A DNA stretch of 64,000 nucleotides from the NCBI GenBank assembly GCA_963691655.1, contig OY829326.1, positions 39,955,989-40,019,988 of the forward strand. The letters are read 5' to 3'. Of the stretch, positions 11,850 through 23,339 are shown in pieces. Positions within the stretch are counted from its first letter, which is position 1. Every line of letters starts with the position of its first letter. Origin of the DNA: Toxonevra muliebris (lineage: Eukaryota > Arthropoda > Insecta > Diptera > Pallopteridae). Below the pieces are notes generated by a model. The model did no database searches and was not told the DNA's origin. It was given only the letters and a program-made list of their open reading frames with translations. A program made the translations under genes and the position numbers.

Positions 11850-12837
11850 TAGTGTCCGACCGAATATTCGGTTTCGGTTACGGTTTCGGCCAAAAATACG
11901 GTTTCGGCTAAGTTTCGGTTTCGGCAAAAAATATGGCCGAATATTTGGCCGAAACCGAAACTTTATAAATTTTACTGTAAATTGCATTTCAGTACTCAAA
12001 GGACTGTTTTTCTTTTTAGCATTTAACATAAAGTTATTCAATTTTGAATATTAAAATAAAAATGTGAATTTCATTTGATCCTGTACCACAAAATGTATTT
12101 TGCAATAGCAATAACATATTATAATAATTTGAATCTTCATATCCGTTTTCATATTGTGCCAGAATTTTATGACTATCGGTTTAGTGGTTTACGAGATATT
12201 AGGACGGAAAAATAGCACAATTCAACCTGATTACTCTTAGCACTTGAACCTTTGAAGTGCTCTCCTGTAAAATACAAAAAACACACTTATGCTGTTATGC
12301 CTTGTGACCACAGATATGTTAAAAACAAAATTCAAATAATTATAATTTTTTTTTTTTTAATTAAAACTTTTTTAAGTACGTAGACAGAAAAATTCTATAT
12401 TCGATTCTGATAAACTTTGCCGATGAAAGTATGGCAAAAAAATGGATCCTACCCCCCCGTAAAATTCGAAGAAGTTTCAGTACTACGTACTGTAGTTGTT
12501 TGAATAAAAATCGATAGTTACTTTTAATATTACTTTAACTTCTACGAATTTTACGGGGGGTAAGCTCCATTTTTTGTCATAGAATATGGAACTATTCTGT
12601 CGGTACTCCGAAAAAATTCATCCACACAAATTGGTACGCCCTAATATACATACTTATATATGTATATGTAAAATAACAAAAATATTATTTTAACAATAAA
12701 GAAAATTCATACTAAAGACGCTAAAAAAATACATATATACATATATATTAAAAAGTTTCGGTTTCGGTTTTGGCCGAATATTAGAAAAATGGCCGAAATT
12801 CGGTTTGGCCGAAAAAGTCGGTTTCGGTCGGACACTA
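11850..12837. mobile_element. hAT-type non-autonomous element with 8-bp target duplication (988 bp)
   Basis: Terminal inverted repeats TAGTGTCCGACC and GGTCGGACACTA bound the element. The flanks GTTCTAAC (11842-11849) and GCTCTAAC (12838-12845) differ at one base, giving an 8-bp target duplication characteristic of hAT. Both ends carry clusters of CGGTTTCGG/CCGAAACCG motifs (11865-11960 and 12750-12830), which may be subterminal transposase-binding sites. There is no transposase open frame. A second MITE is nested at 12369-12616. Confidence 0.85.
12369..12616. mobile_element. Short palindromic MITE nested in the hAT element (about 248 bp)
   Basis: Left end TTTTTTAAGTACGTAGACAGAA pairs imperfectly with right end TTCTGTCGGTACTCCGAAAAAA. 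Inside, ATGGATCCTACCCCCCCGTAAAATTCG near 12440-12470 pairs with CGAATTTTACGGGGGGTAAG near 12545-12570. It must have inserted after its host element. Confidence 0.7.
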
Positions 12838-12845
12838 GCTCTAAC

Positions 12846-15370
12846 GCAACGCCTGTTGGCAATCTAAATATTAAAGCAAGCCAATCAGCTGATAGGAGGG
12901 AAAGAATTAGAATTCTGATTGAATTTACCAATCTCCAATAGATCTCGATGTTTTCGGAAATTCTCGAAAAAACTTTGGGAAAGTTTTGTGATCTTGAAAA
13001 TTCTGCGAAAAGTCTTGAAGCCAGTAAATAAAGAATTTGATAATTTTTCTCTTTCGAAGCTATTAAAATTTGCAATCTTCTTTAATATATATGTGTGACC
13101 TAGCAATATTTTTAGTTAGGTACTATGGATTTTTGAATATAATCAATATAATATTAACATTCAACATTGATCTCATAGTTTTATATATATACGTACTTTT
13201 TTTTTGTTGTTTGTTTTTGCTAAAATTTTCTTCTTCTTTCAAAACTTGTTATGGGTTTAAAAAAAAAGCATACAAATTTATTGGTACCGAAAAAATAATC
13301 GCATGGGCAAATAGTAAATTATGACATCAGCTTTTTGGACAGAAAAAACTCGTACTCATACCTCAATATACCTCTATATTTATATTAACTGATTTTTAGA
13401 TTGAACGAAATTGAAATAAACAAAATGATTTGAATCGAATTGCTGTTGTTATTGCTTCTGCAAAAGCTTTAAAATTTTTTTGCTAACACGTTTTTACGCT
13501 TATGTTTTGAACGAATAATTGAACAAATAATAATAAAAAAAGTTTTCATTTAACGGAAAATTAACCAAATATAAATAATAAAAAAGAATAAAAAAAACAA
13601 TTATTTTTATTTAAATTAAATGTGAATTACGTCAAAGTGAGTTTTCCAGGAAAAAAAACTATTATGAATGAAATGAATTATTGAGGTGATTATTAGTACT
13701 TAATTCGTCTTTTTTGATTTAATTTCAAGTTCAAGAGGAAAATCTATTGCGAAATGAATCATTAGAATTTAATTTAGAATTTTATATCGGAAATTTCGTT
13801 AGCTGCAGAAAAAAGTTTCAACCCAACATTTCAAGCTTGCATATTTATTTATTTAGATTAATGTGTTAGAAGATCGGCGCAAGTTAATCTTAAAAAGAAA
13901 AATCGTCTCGGTGGACATCAGTAAACTTCTTAATTTAATACAACATTAGGTTTTCCATCCCTAATATGTAAATAATATAGATACATTAATTACGCTGTGC
14001 TCATTTATATGAACGCAACCAGCAACGAAAACATTAAAGCTTAAAAATAAATCAAAAATGGAAAAGAAAGCAAAATAAATAAGCAATAATAATAAAAATT
14101 GCGCTAACCAAAAATTACAAAAGAAATATCAATAATTTTTATTTTTTTTTTATTTTGAACTATTGCTCAAAAAATAAATTTACTAAATTTACACACGCCA
14201 TACATATTTTTCTTCTTTTTTTTTGTTGGTTTTTTAGTTGTTTTCGTGGTATTTGCAAAAATATTATTTATTATTTACCAAAAAGTAATTCACACATCTG
14301 TGAAGCATATGTGTGTCAGTCGAGTCCATAGTCAATTTGCCCCCGGGGGCAATGGAATGAATGAAATGAATATCATATGAGTTTAATAACAAACAACAAA
14401 AAAAAGAGGAAAAATGAAAATTTGAAAAATATTGTCATGCTTCTCTATGCTTAAAGATATTCACAGAAATTTGCATATGAAAGATTTGAATGTTGGCTCA
14501 AAAAACATAATGGAAAAGAAAAGAAAAAACTTCCGGATATTTACATTTTCTATTAATAAATGGAATAAATAAATAAAACAAAAAAATTTATTCACATTTG
14601 CATTATTATAATAATCTATAAATGATTTGATCTGCAAATGAAAACAAAATTAAACAAAAACAAGAAAAACGAAAAAAGATGAAAGAGCGCCATAATTATT
14701 TTTGAAGTTATTCTTAAGATTTAAATCGAAATTTATTTTATCTACAAATGAGTATTTATGTATAAGCAAAAGTGACTCTTATGTATCGTTGTTGACCGAC
14801 AAACCGCGCAGTAGCAATCAACAGCTAGTTGAAGTAGATGCTGAAACGTGATCGAGTTCAATTCCAGATCCAGTTCGATGAAGCCGCTTCTCATGAATAT
14901 TTAAGCTGCCGCTATAAACGAGATTTTCAACCTTTTGTGATTTTGATATTGATTCAATTCAAATTCGTTTTGGTTTCTGGGCCGCTAACTTTTTATCTTT
15001 TGTATATTTTGCCTAATCATACGATGCGATATTTCATCTTTAATTTAATGTACAAATTAAACAACCACAATGAAAAACCAAAAAAAATAAAAAAATGTGT
15101 CGTGATACACACGGTAAAAGTGAAACTTTGAAGAACATGCATGAAAAATTCATTATTCTTTTTAACTCATATTTTTTTTAAATTTCAAAGATACTGCTGA
15201 AGAAGGCTGGATTAGAAGAAAGTTCGCAAAACAAACAAAATATTTATCAACATTTGGTTTACAAAAATATTTATAGAAAATTATTTGGGTTCATACTGTT
15301 ACGGTTGTCTCAAAATAATTTTGAGTTTTTCTGAATTGAAATAAACCGAACTAAAATATATATATTTGTA
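12846..15370. other. Intronic AT-rich DNA, no gene recognised
   Basis: Very AT-rich with many A- and T-runs. A more complex patch at about 14780-14920 is followed by an unassigned 97-codon frame (14838-15131, plus) with no known domain. I see no RNA gene. Confidence 0.55.
14337..14352. repeat. 16-bp GC-rich perfect palindrome
   Basis: TTGCCCCCGGGGGCAA lies in otherwise AT-rich DNA. It could be a protein-binding dyad or the scar of a mobile element; nothing nearby identifies it. Confidence 0.85.
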
Positions 15371-15383
15371 TAAGTCACTCTAG

Positions 15384-15830
15384 CCAGTACACGTTTTCCA
15401 CGAATACCAGACACGAATGCTAAACATTTATCTGTGGAGGGCACTCCACATAAAAGCCGTCCGAAATCTTCGACCGATGATACAAATGTCATGCTGGTAA
15501 AGGTTAAAACTTACGAAGACCCAAGGCTGACTCAAACAATTGTAGCTGATGAGTTAGGTTTGACTGTCATATCTGTGTCACGAATGCTAGAACATCATCT
15601 GAGATAGGTACTTGCACAAAGAAATCTGCTCTATGAGTTCTACGAGTTTTGAATGAAAAAAGGGTGTAGCACCTTGATGAAACTTGCGTTTACATGCACG
15701 ACCCGGCAACTAAACAACAGTTCATTGCATGGAGCCTAAATCTACCTGTTAGAGTAACACAACAAAAGTCAGCAACAAAAGTTATGTTAACGATTTACTT
15801 CACCAAACCGGGAATTGCAGGTTCTATCCC
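15384..15830 (+). pseudogene. mariner transposase relic with internal deletion
   Basis: The first part reads SVEGTPHKSRPKSSTDDTNV, then DPRLTQTIVADELGLTVISV and SRMLEHHLR. This matches the second helix-turn-helix of mariner transposases (RLT..EIA.ELG.S..SV..IL). Stops follow. It resumes as LDETCVYMHDPATKQQFIAW and ATKVMLTIYFTKPGI, matching the mariner catalytic block around the first Asp (DET.V...P..KQQ...W). The sequence between HTH and catalytic block is shorter than in intact genes, and the C-terminal third is missing because the GGTTA tract starts at 15854. Confidence 0.85.
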
Positions 15831-15853
15831 CCTGGAAACTCTGGTCAGTCAGT

Positions 15854-15964
15854 AGGTTAGGTTAGGTTAGGTTAGGTTAGGTTAGGTTAGGTTAGGTTAG
15901 GTTAGGTTAGGTTAGGTTAGGTTAGGTTAGGTTAGGTTAGGTTAGGTTGGGTTAGGTTAGGTTA
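15854..15964 (+). repeat. (GGTTA)n / TTAGG-type tandem array
   Basis: About 22 pentamer units, nearly perfect with one GGGTTA variant near 15948. The unit equals the TTAGG telomere repeat of most insects, which Diptera have lost from chromosome ends. It directly abuts the 5' end of the R1-type element, and more units follow that element's poly(A). Confidence 0.95.
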
Positions 15965-16988
15965 TTATGTGGAATATCGGAGGCCAACGGGAGGGCAGGC
16001 GTCAGCTGCTTTCAATGGTGACCAGCTCCGTTATACTGTATGCAGCACCCATCTGGGCGAACGCAAAGAAGACACATCTAAAGGGCATTCGCTCAATTTA
16101 TAGGCTCAGTGCACTGAGGATTGCCAGCGCCTATCGTACGGTGTCGGACGACGCCATTTGCGTCATAGCAAGAAAATTGCCCATTAACCTACTAGCAATA
16201 GAAATGAAGCGCCTTTATAGTATAACTGGAGAAAGGCCAACGAACGTCAGGAAAACAGAAGAGAGGAAACATACCATTATGGAATGGCAGCGAAACTGGG
16301 AGCAGTCCAAAAAGGGTCGCTGCACCTTTAACCTAATACCTAATATAGCAGCGTGGATGGAGCGCAAACATGGAGAAGTCGATTATTTCGTCACCCAAAT
16401 GCTCAGCGGGCATGGGTGCTTTAAACAATATCTGCACAGATTTAAACTTGAAGAAGACCCGTTCTGCCCGAACTGCCCGAGAGAACCCGACGACTCAACA
16501 CTCATCATTTTCCACTGCCCACGCTTCAACAGCATCAGGGAGGAACTAGAGAGAGCTTTTGGGGAACCCCCCACGGTAGCCAACGTGACAGCACAGATGT
16601 GCGAAACGGTAGAAAAGTGGAATGCAGTATGCAAGATGGCGAAGAGCATTGTGACATTATTAAGGAAAGCTGAATCTGCACGTAAAGCCGAGCGTGCGCA
16701 ACGAAATATCGCAAATACAGAAGACGACGAGGATGGGTGATGAACAATAAACAATTATTGACACAACACAAATAGATCCAAACAACAGAATCAACAAACG
16801 AGTAACAGCATAAAGCTGAACCAGCCCTGCGAAGTAATACCAACTGGTAGTCCCGCGGGGAGAGTGGTAGGAGAGGAAGTAGGTGGTTGTAGTCGGTAGG
16901 AATCCGACATAACCGTAGAACTGGAGTTCTGCGGTATGTATGAAGATTTCCACCTGCCAACGTACAAAAAAAAAAAAAAAAAAAAAAA
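15965..16988 (+). mobile_element. 5'-truncated R1-clade non-LTR retrotransposon inserted in a TTAGG array
   Basis: A 257-codon frame (15967-16740) is the C-terminal end of ORF2. NIGGQREGRRQLLSMVTSSV and ILYAAPIWA are the thumb motif of R1-type reverse transcriptases, followed by RIASAYRTVSDDAICVIARK and a terminal cysteine region (C167, C170 and C184, ending FHCPRF). The His usual between the second and last Cys of this zinc motif is not where expected. A 225-bp 3' UTR and a 23-A tail (16966-16988) follow. Both junctions are in GGTTA units: the array ends at 15964 and resumes at 16989. R1-clade elements that target (TTAGG)n are known (the SART and TRAS groups of moths and other insects); orientation here is sense relative to TTAGG. 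Truncation removed the endonuclease and catalytic RT, so this copy is dead. Confidence 0.85.
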
Positions 16989-17702
16989 GTTAGGTTAGGT
17001 TAGTTTAGGTTAGGTTAGTTTAGGTTAGGTTAGAGTGGCTGCCCTATAATAGGACACACTTAAGCCAGTGCGGTCCGTTGTGTAACCACATGGGCTGTTT
17101 TCACAGTTTCCCTAAGTCTGTTGAATCTCTGATAACAGAAAAACAGAAGGTCAGCTGTATTATTGAAGGAGACTTGAACCATTTTGTTGCTTTAACACAC
17201 TTATCTTAATCTGTGATTCGAGGTCAGCAAGGTTGCTGAAAAATAGTTGGCCTAGAGATGCTTATTGTTTACATCAAGTTTTCAAAACTTTCTTGGAAAA
17301 GAAAAAAAATTGAGCTGCGCCACTTTTTATTGCATGACGATAATGCGCCAGTTGAAACTACTTCCAAAATTAACAACAACAAAATTGAGGGTGGTAATAA
17401 GAAAACACTTCCTGTGTGGGTGTTCGGTTCTGATTGGTTTTATTTCAAAACTTTGGAAAACCATTTCTCGGTGGAATAAGAGAAGCCTCTTGCTCCAAAT
17501 TTAATACTCTGCTGAAGTTGTGTGATCTAGCTAAGTGGTTTTTGGGTCCTGTTATACTGAAGCTTCTTTTATTTCTTCCTTTTTTTTCATTTATTTCTGT
17601 TACATATCACAGACGAGGTAGTAATATCAAAAAGGCGCTATCGCGCTATTCAGCTTCCTCCGCGCTTAAAGAAAAGCAACTACTCAACCAAACCTAACCT
17701 AA
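16989..17702 (+). repeat. GGTTA-headed dispersed repeat, copy 1
   Basis: GGTTA and GTTTA units (16989-17030) lead into AGAGTGGCTGCCC...ACACTTAAGCC...CCACATGGG (17031-17098). This same unit occurs as a compact insertion at 31532-31602. Sequence to 17702 ends in CAAACCTAACCTA, an inverted GGTTA motif; whether 17099-17702 belongs to the same element is unclear. Frames at 17258-17504 have no recognised domain. Confidence 0.6.
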
Positions 17703-18946
17703 AAATCAAAATCATTGTAGATAAGTATGAGTTACATATGAGAAAAACTTTTCAAGATTTTCAAAATCACAGTTCTAGAATAACATTACCCATACTCTCA
17801 AAGGCTGATAAAAATAGAACTATCCTTGGAATGCCCCGTATAAATATTGTGTATTCTATATATTTTTCTAATAATTTGCTAATTATTTTATAACCATTTT
17901 TTACGAAAATTTCGTGCAGATATTTTTTGCCTACGCTCATTTTCTCATTATTAGTATTATTTTATTTTTGTGTTTCTGAGCACTGCAAAAAAAAACCTTG
18001 AAATATATATATAAAGCTTATTACTGTTGCTGTTTTTATTTTAGTGCAAATTTACGTTAGATTAAATTGTTGTTTTATTATCATTTAAAGAATTTAAGCT
18101 TTTTTTGATTTAAAAGATAAAACTTAAATATTATTTACGTTTTAAACGTTGAGTGTTTAATTTTTCATGTCTTTTTTTTTTTGTTTTTGTTTTTATTTAA
18201 TCAGTTTTAGTAGATACGAGTATTTTTATTTACTAAACTGAAATCCATGTGCTTGTCTGTGATATTAAATTAATGATTTAGTAAAGTATATATGAATCAA
18301 ATTTATTTAAAAATTGGTTAATTAGACAAAGAGTTTCTTTGTACTATGATCTCAGGGATTTTCCTTCGTCAGACAGAAGCTCTAAAGTTACAGAGATCCC
18401 ACAGAAAAATTATTTCATCCAATCATGTTTGTAAAAATTATGTATTTGTCTTATTATCATATGTTCTTATTATCTTCTTAATCACAGCTTCTCATAGGTA
18501 GAACGTTGAAATACTAAGTGTATGTAAATTTGTAGCTTTCAATTTTATATGATTCAGATTTTTCAGTTATAAGTTATAAGCGAGGTTTTGCGGATTCAAA
18601 CTGTGGCACATCCTCTTGAACTGGTCTTGAGCTTTCCAAGTCTTCAAAAATTCTCTGAACTATCGTTGACCTTAAAAAATAAAGCTGTTTATTGGATTTC
18701 CGTAATACATTTTCCGTCAATTTTATATAAAAGAATTATTAGATCGAATGTGATTGTAGGGTTACACAGAAGATTTACCAAACATACGATTCCAAACAGA
18801 ATATGGACTCACTTACCTCTTTGTAACTAAATATGAACTGTCTCAAAATATCTTAATAAAATTGGACATAAATCTATGAATTACCATTGAAAGTAATATT
18901 TTATAATAGGTAAATAAATAAGTGTGAATAAATTTAAATATCTTAC
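17703..18946. other. Intronic AT-rich DNA next to the Fhod donor
   Basis: No gene or clear transposon. T/A-rich with short homopolymers. The GTAAGA splice donor for the adjoining exon is at 18946-18941 on the minus strand. Confidence 0.55.
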
Positions 18947-19135
18947 CCGTTGCGGTGCTCCCAATAGGCGTAATATTGTACCCAATTGTGTTGCCAATGG
19001 CATTGTGCTTGTGAAAGCATAAGTTGGCGCACGCGTCGGTATCGGATACATGGCAGTACAATTTAACGGATCAGTATCGACAAGATACTGCACCCGAAAT
19101 GTAATCAATTCGTCGGGTTCCATTTTGACAATCAT
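18947..19135 (-). CDS. Fhod: Fhod formin, first conserved coding exon (start of N-terminal GTPase-binding domain)
   Basis: This 189-bp exon encodes 63 residues in phase 0 and ends at a GTAAGA donor. The protein starts MIVKMEPDEL. It then carries ITFRVQYLVDTDP, a TRAPT motif, MPLATQLGTI and LRLLGAPQR. These match the first residues of FHOD1/FHOD3 almost position for position (RVQ-[YF]-L..DTDP, RAPT, LG.Q, RLL.AP), and the next exon at 977-1086 continues the alignment. The start at 19135 is chosen because the conserved region begins within about ten residues, the -3 base is A, and an in-frame stop lies about 40 bases upstream. A weak AG 19 bases before the ATG (TAATAAAAG) has no pyrimidine tract, so splicing from an upstream exon there is unlikely but not excluded. 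This probably marks a short-isoform promoter. Confidence 0.9.
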
Positions 19136-20624
19136 TGTATACCAATCGTAGTTTCTTTTATTATTTTTAATTTAATTATTTTTTTTTAGTTATATACACG
19201 GTAAATTAAAATGATGCTGAATTCATTTTGTTATTAATTTTTGTTTTTGTTTTTTTATACACTATTTGAAACCGTTAAATGGCATGGCTGACTTTTGTTG
19301 TATGTAGTAGTTTATTTCATTTCTTTTAAATTTAATTTCAGGTAATTGTTTAAATTTTATTCAAAAGCACTTAAAAAAAAAGAAACGATTTAATTTCTTT
19401 GACAATTTCCTACTAGTTAGAAAAATAAACCATTATTTATTTATTTTTATATTAAACAATAAACAAGCAGATATTTTTTTTTTGCAAAATGTTACCATAT
19501 TGCAAGAATGTTTTTGTTATTTTTATCCTGTTATAAATAAAGAAATACACAACGTTCATTGAACTTAATTCACATCAAATAGCGCACTTATGTAATTTAT
19601 TCAATTAATGAAATTATTATGTAAGCACACATTTGTTTCTTATTTGACAAGCTTCATACAAATGCACTGTACACACACACACACACACACACACATGCAT
19701 ATGTATATATTTAAATAAACTTGGCTCATATATAAGCAGCATACAGTTATGCTAAATTTAACAACAACAGCAACAAAGATATTTAAACGAAATTACCCAA
19801 CACGCCCAGTAAACGACATAATTACAATTCATCACAACATGCTAACTCTAGGTTTGGTTTTCATTGCTTTGGTGCGCTCTACAATTGTAACAGAGCACAG
19901 AGTAGCGAATGAGCGAACGAGCGTTAGCTAAACTTGGCTTAGCTTAACTTGCCGCAACTCACACAACTTAATTTAGCTTTAGCGCTCAGTGTGATTGTGT
20001 AACTTGCAATTCAATGTCAGTGAAATTAACCTTAGACTTAAGCTTAACTCAAAAAGAGAATGACTGAAAAAAGTTTTTATGTAGATATCTTTTCTTAAAA
20101 ATAATAAATTTTAAGTACCTACATGAATTTTAAATAAGCTATGAACTTTCTTCAACTCTGAGGTAGCATTGGTTGCCTTATGGATAAAGGCAAGAGGTAA
20201 GTAGTAAACTTCAAGAAACACTTACACTTCGTTTAGCAAAAAGTTCATTCTTCTATTATCCGAGAACTGTTTAAGTTTTTCAAGTTAAGAAAATGTACAT
20301 GACGTCCACAAATTCCGGCAAAATAGAACAAAATATATTCTAAAGTTTTCCCGGCAAAATAGAAAAATGCATGTTTTGAAATAAACTCTTAAACTTAAAA
20401 AAAAAAGCGGAACTCTGTCTAGCTATTTCAACCAATATATTTTTCCCCCTAGAACACACAATATGGGGGCTAATGAGAAATTCAATCTTCTCTCCTTGGT
20501 AATTCTAACTAATCCAATCTTTTATCTATGATGTCAAAGTCTCTACATTTGTTTACAGTGAAGGAACTACAATAGGATTTGGGTTTAGGGAAGACTAACC
20601 TCGCTTAATTATTAAATACTTAAC
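19136..20624. other. Presumed 5' leader and promoter side of the short Fhod transcript
   Basis: The minus-strand leader of the 18947-19135 exon must begin in this interval, but no TATA/Inr pair can be chosen confidently. A TATATAAG on the plus strand at 19728-19736 points the other way. A moderately GC-richer patch with repeated AGCTTA/GCGAACGAGC motifs at 19880-20010 is the least AT-rich part and a candidate regulatory region. Confidence 0.35.
19671..19694 (+). repeat. (AC)12 microsatellite
   Basis: Uninterrupted AC dinucleotide run. Confidence 0.95.
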
Positions 20625-21485
20625 ATATAAATAACTAGTCGAAAACTCAGAATAAAATCAGATCAGAAACAAGAACCAAACTCAGACCGCAAACGAATCT
20701 AATCAAATCTGATTTTATAATTTATACCAAAATTCAGACCAACTTTTTTTTTTTTTTTTTTTTGTTACAAGTCTATAAGTAATTAAACTGTAGACTGAAT
20801 ATGAAATAAATAAAAAAAAAAAATAAACTTCAAACCAAATTTGGACCAAAATTCAAATACCAAATACTAAAATAGAAACGAAACTCAAATAAAAATCAGA
20901 TCAAAATTTAGGCAAAACTGTGACTGAAACTGAGATAAAAAATAAAAATAAAATAAAAATATATCTAAAACTCGGACAAAATCCAGACCAAAAAACAAAT
21001 TAAAATTCAGACCCTACATCAAAATCAAACTATAGTTTAATATTGGAACAAAACTTAAACCTAAAATAAAATAAAAAAAAAAAACAAAAACAAGCCAAAA
21101 AATCAGATCAAAAATTCGAATCAAAATTAAAATAAAAATTCAGGCCAAAATTCAGGAAAAAACTGTGACCATGATAAAAAGTAAGACCAAAAACATTTTA
21201 AAACTCTAACTAAATTCGGACAAAAACTCATACAAAAATTCAGAAAGAAAGACAAAACTAAAATTCAAACCAAAAGGAACAAAATTCAGGCCTAAAATCA
21301 AACCAAAATTTAATCTAAAATTCAGATCAAAAACTAGACACAAAACCATTATCAATCTAATTAAAAGCTGGATTTCTATAAGCAGGCTCTAAAATTATTT
21401 GAAACATTTTTAAAGCTTATAAGCATTCACATTTCTGGGAAGGGCTGTAGCCTCTATATTTCTATCTGTAACCGCTTCTGCTCGT
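20625..21485 (-). repeat. Element of degenerate TTGGTCTGAATTT units, copy 2, inverted
   Basis: On the plus strand this reads as AAAATTCAGACCAAAA-type units (for example 20725-20740, 20980-21010, 21230-21350), the reverse complement of copy 1. The segment at 21430-21480 (GGGCTGTAGCCTC...ACCGCTTCTG) corresponds, reversed, to the copy 1 head near 9655-9710. Its other boundary is not resolved. T- and A-runs (20743-20763, 20812-20822) interrupt it. Confidence 0.65.
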
Positions 21486-22597
21486 TTGTCGTGTGATTTT
21501 ATCTCAATAGAATACAAACCCTGTGCCCAGCAATACATCGCTTGGCAAACGTCTAGCTATTTTTGAAAATGGTCTGACTATTTTACATTTTTACAATTAA
21601 CCCATTATTATTTTTTTTCTAATTATATGTAAGCTTTCATTAAGACTATTCAGTTAGTTTAGATTAAATGCAGGAATTGAGTAATCCTATTAACATGAAC
21701 GAAACTACTGTTGCTCAAAACTACTTTAATGCCATAAAACGTTAAGAATGGATTAAAAACGGTGTTTACAACTTAAGCATTAATTTTATAACCTTCAAAA
21801 GTTTCAAATACTCTTTTTTCCAGAAGGAAATGCGAATTGTTGTAAGATCACATTAAAACTGCAGCTGTTAATTTTCAAAGCCAATTAACCGCAATTATGT
21901 GCAAAACATATAAAATACACACATGCATATATGCACACAGCTACACGCATGCATGCAAATATGTGTGTATGTATGTCGGGATCTTTCTGCAACACAACCA
22001 ACTCTTAATTGCAATAATTCATTTTCGCAGCTACAAAAATAAGTTGCACAAAACGAAATAAAATATAAAATAAAACAAAAATAAAAATAAAAAATATTTA
22101 ACAGCTGTTTAAACTTTTTATTCGAAGGCGAAAGAAGACACCAAAGAAGAGAAATAAAGAAAAGGAATGAATGAACCTTTTTGTAGTTTCTTAAAACTTG
22201 AGCTTGCTGTGCGCGTGGGAAAGACTCAAAACTCGCACACACACACAGTAACAACAACAAAAGCAAGAAAGAGGAAATATCTACCGTTCTGAGCTCATTT
22301 TGTTTCTTCGAAACCAAAGGTAATAAAATGTGGAAAATACGTTAAGAAATGTGCCAAGAAAACAAATGTTTTTTTTTTTTATTATTTGTTTTTAATCCTT
22401 AAGGCGAATTGAAAAAGGAGATGACGATATGAAATTAACGCAATCGCATGAAAGTTTTAAATGTTTCTGAACGGCTTAGAGATGCACTACTTCCGTGTGA
22501 ATTCTTCATTTTTTTATTTCAGCTTATAATTTTGTATTTTATAATTTTCAATGAGTTTCGAGTGCCGCATCATATTTGGATCTATAGCAGGTGAACG
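21486..22597. other. AT-rich non-coding DNA
   Basis: The minus-strand frame at 21895-22317 (140 codons) consists of hydrophobic and His/Cys-rich simple-sequence translation with no domain or splice support, so no gene is called. CA-rich motifs lie at 21915-21970 and 22235-22250. Confidence 0.5.
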
Positions 22598-22605
22598 ATG
22601 TATAA

Positions 22606-23339
22606 CAGGGCCGTAGCCAGAAATTTTATTCGGGGGGGCGAAGAAAATATTCATAAATAATTTTTATCAAACTTATTTTTAAATACAATAAATTAAATTT
22701 TAGGAAAAATTTTCCGATTTTTTTTAATCTTAACCTAAAAAAAATGGACAAAAGTGAGAAAAAATTCACAGAATAATCAAATTAAATTTTTTCAAATAAA
22801 TATTATTTAATGTGCATTCTAGTGCATTTTTTTTTATCGTGAGGGACATAATTTCATTAACTCATTGACTTCCCACTTCTGATGATGTACCCAACCTCAA
22901 AAAAATTGCCAAAAATTGTAGAGGCTCATTTTTTTCAAATGATCATCATTGGGAATTTGAGCCATTATCAATGATAAGGAGCCCGAATGAGGTTGAGATC
23001 TTTCATGGTGCTCTGACCAATAATGCGTTAAAAAATTAATTATATTTTGAGATTGCCTCCTAAACTGCATGGGTTTTGCAAATAAGATGGATTTGATCGC
23101 ATAGTGTAACTAAGATTTCAAATTGGTTTTTTTTTATATATGATATGATATATATGATATTTTTAGAAAAAAAAACCGATGGAAGTAAAAAATATCGTTA
23201 GATAGATTTTATTTTGATTTTTTTCCATCCATTGGCAATTAATCTCCAAAATTAGAATAAAGTTTCCAGATTTCGAGGGGGGGGACGGGGGGGAAGGGAG
23301 GGTCAGAACTCCCAAAACCTCCCCCTAAATACGGCCTTG
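22606..23339. mobile_element. G-rich hAT-type MITE, copy 1, with 8-bp target duplication (734 bp)
   Basis: Starts CAGGGCCGTAGCC and ends ATACGGCCTTG, an imperfect inverted terminus (CARGGCCGTA). The flanks ATGTATAA (22598-22605) and ATGCATAA (23340-23347) match at 7 of 8 positions, typical of hAT. The 3' subterminal region has long G-runs (23276-23302). An internal near-palindrome GATGGAAGTAAAAAA...TTTTTTCCATCC lies at 23178-23232. A diverged second copy is near 49575-49848. No transposase frame. Confidence 0.8.

Larger units (their letters stand above)
1087..18946 (-). other. Fhod: Fhod intron, about 17.9 kb, rich in mobile elements
   Basis: The intron runs from the GTAAGA donor at 18946-18941 to the TTTATTTATTGCAG acceptor ending at 1087, and separates two exons that are contiguous in FHOD proteins. 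Its elements are listed separately. No nested host gene is supported: the longest open frame, at 15967-16740 on the opposite strand, is retrotransposon sequence. Confidence 0.85.

Noticed and set aside
15854..15964. TTAGG array as evidence of a telomere
   Set aside because: It is short, interstitial, within a Fhod intron, and belongs to a dispersed repeat; flies do not use TTAGG telomeres.
16383..16960. Minus-strand frames of 123 and 141 codons
   Set aside because: They are antisense shadows of the R1-type ORF2 and its 3' UTR.
19728..19760. TATATAAG box as promoter of the Fhod exon
   Set aside because: It lies on the plus strand, pointing away from the minus-strand gene, and is in AT/microsatellite sequence.
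21895..22317. 140-codon minus-strand open frame
   Set aside because: It translates A/T- and CA-rich DNA into Leu/Phe/Cys/His-rich low complexity, with no domain, splice signals or matching codon structure.
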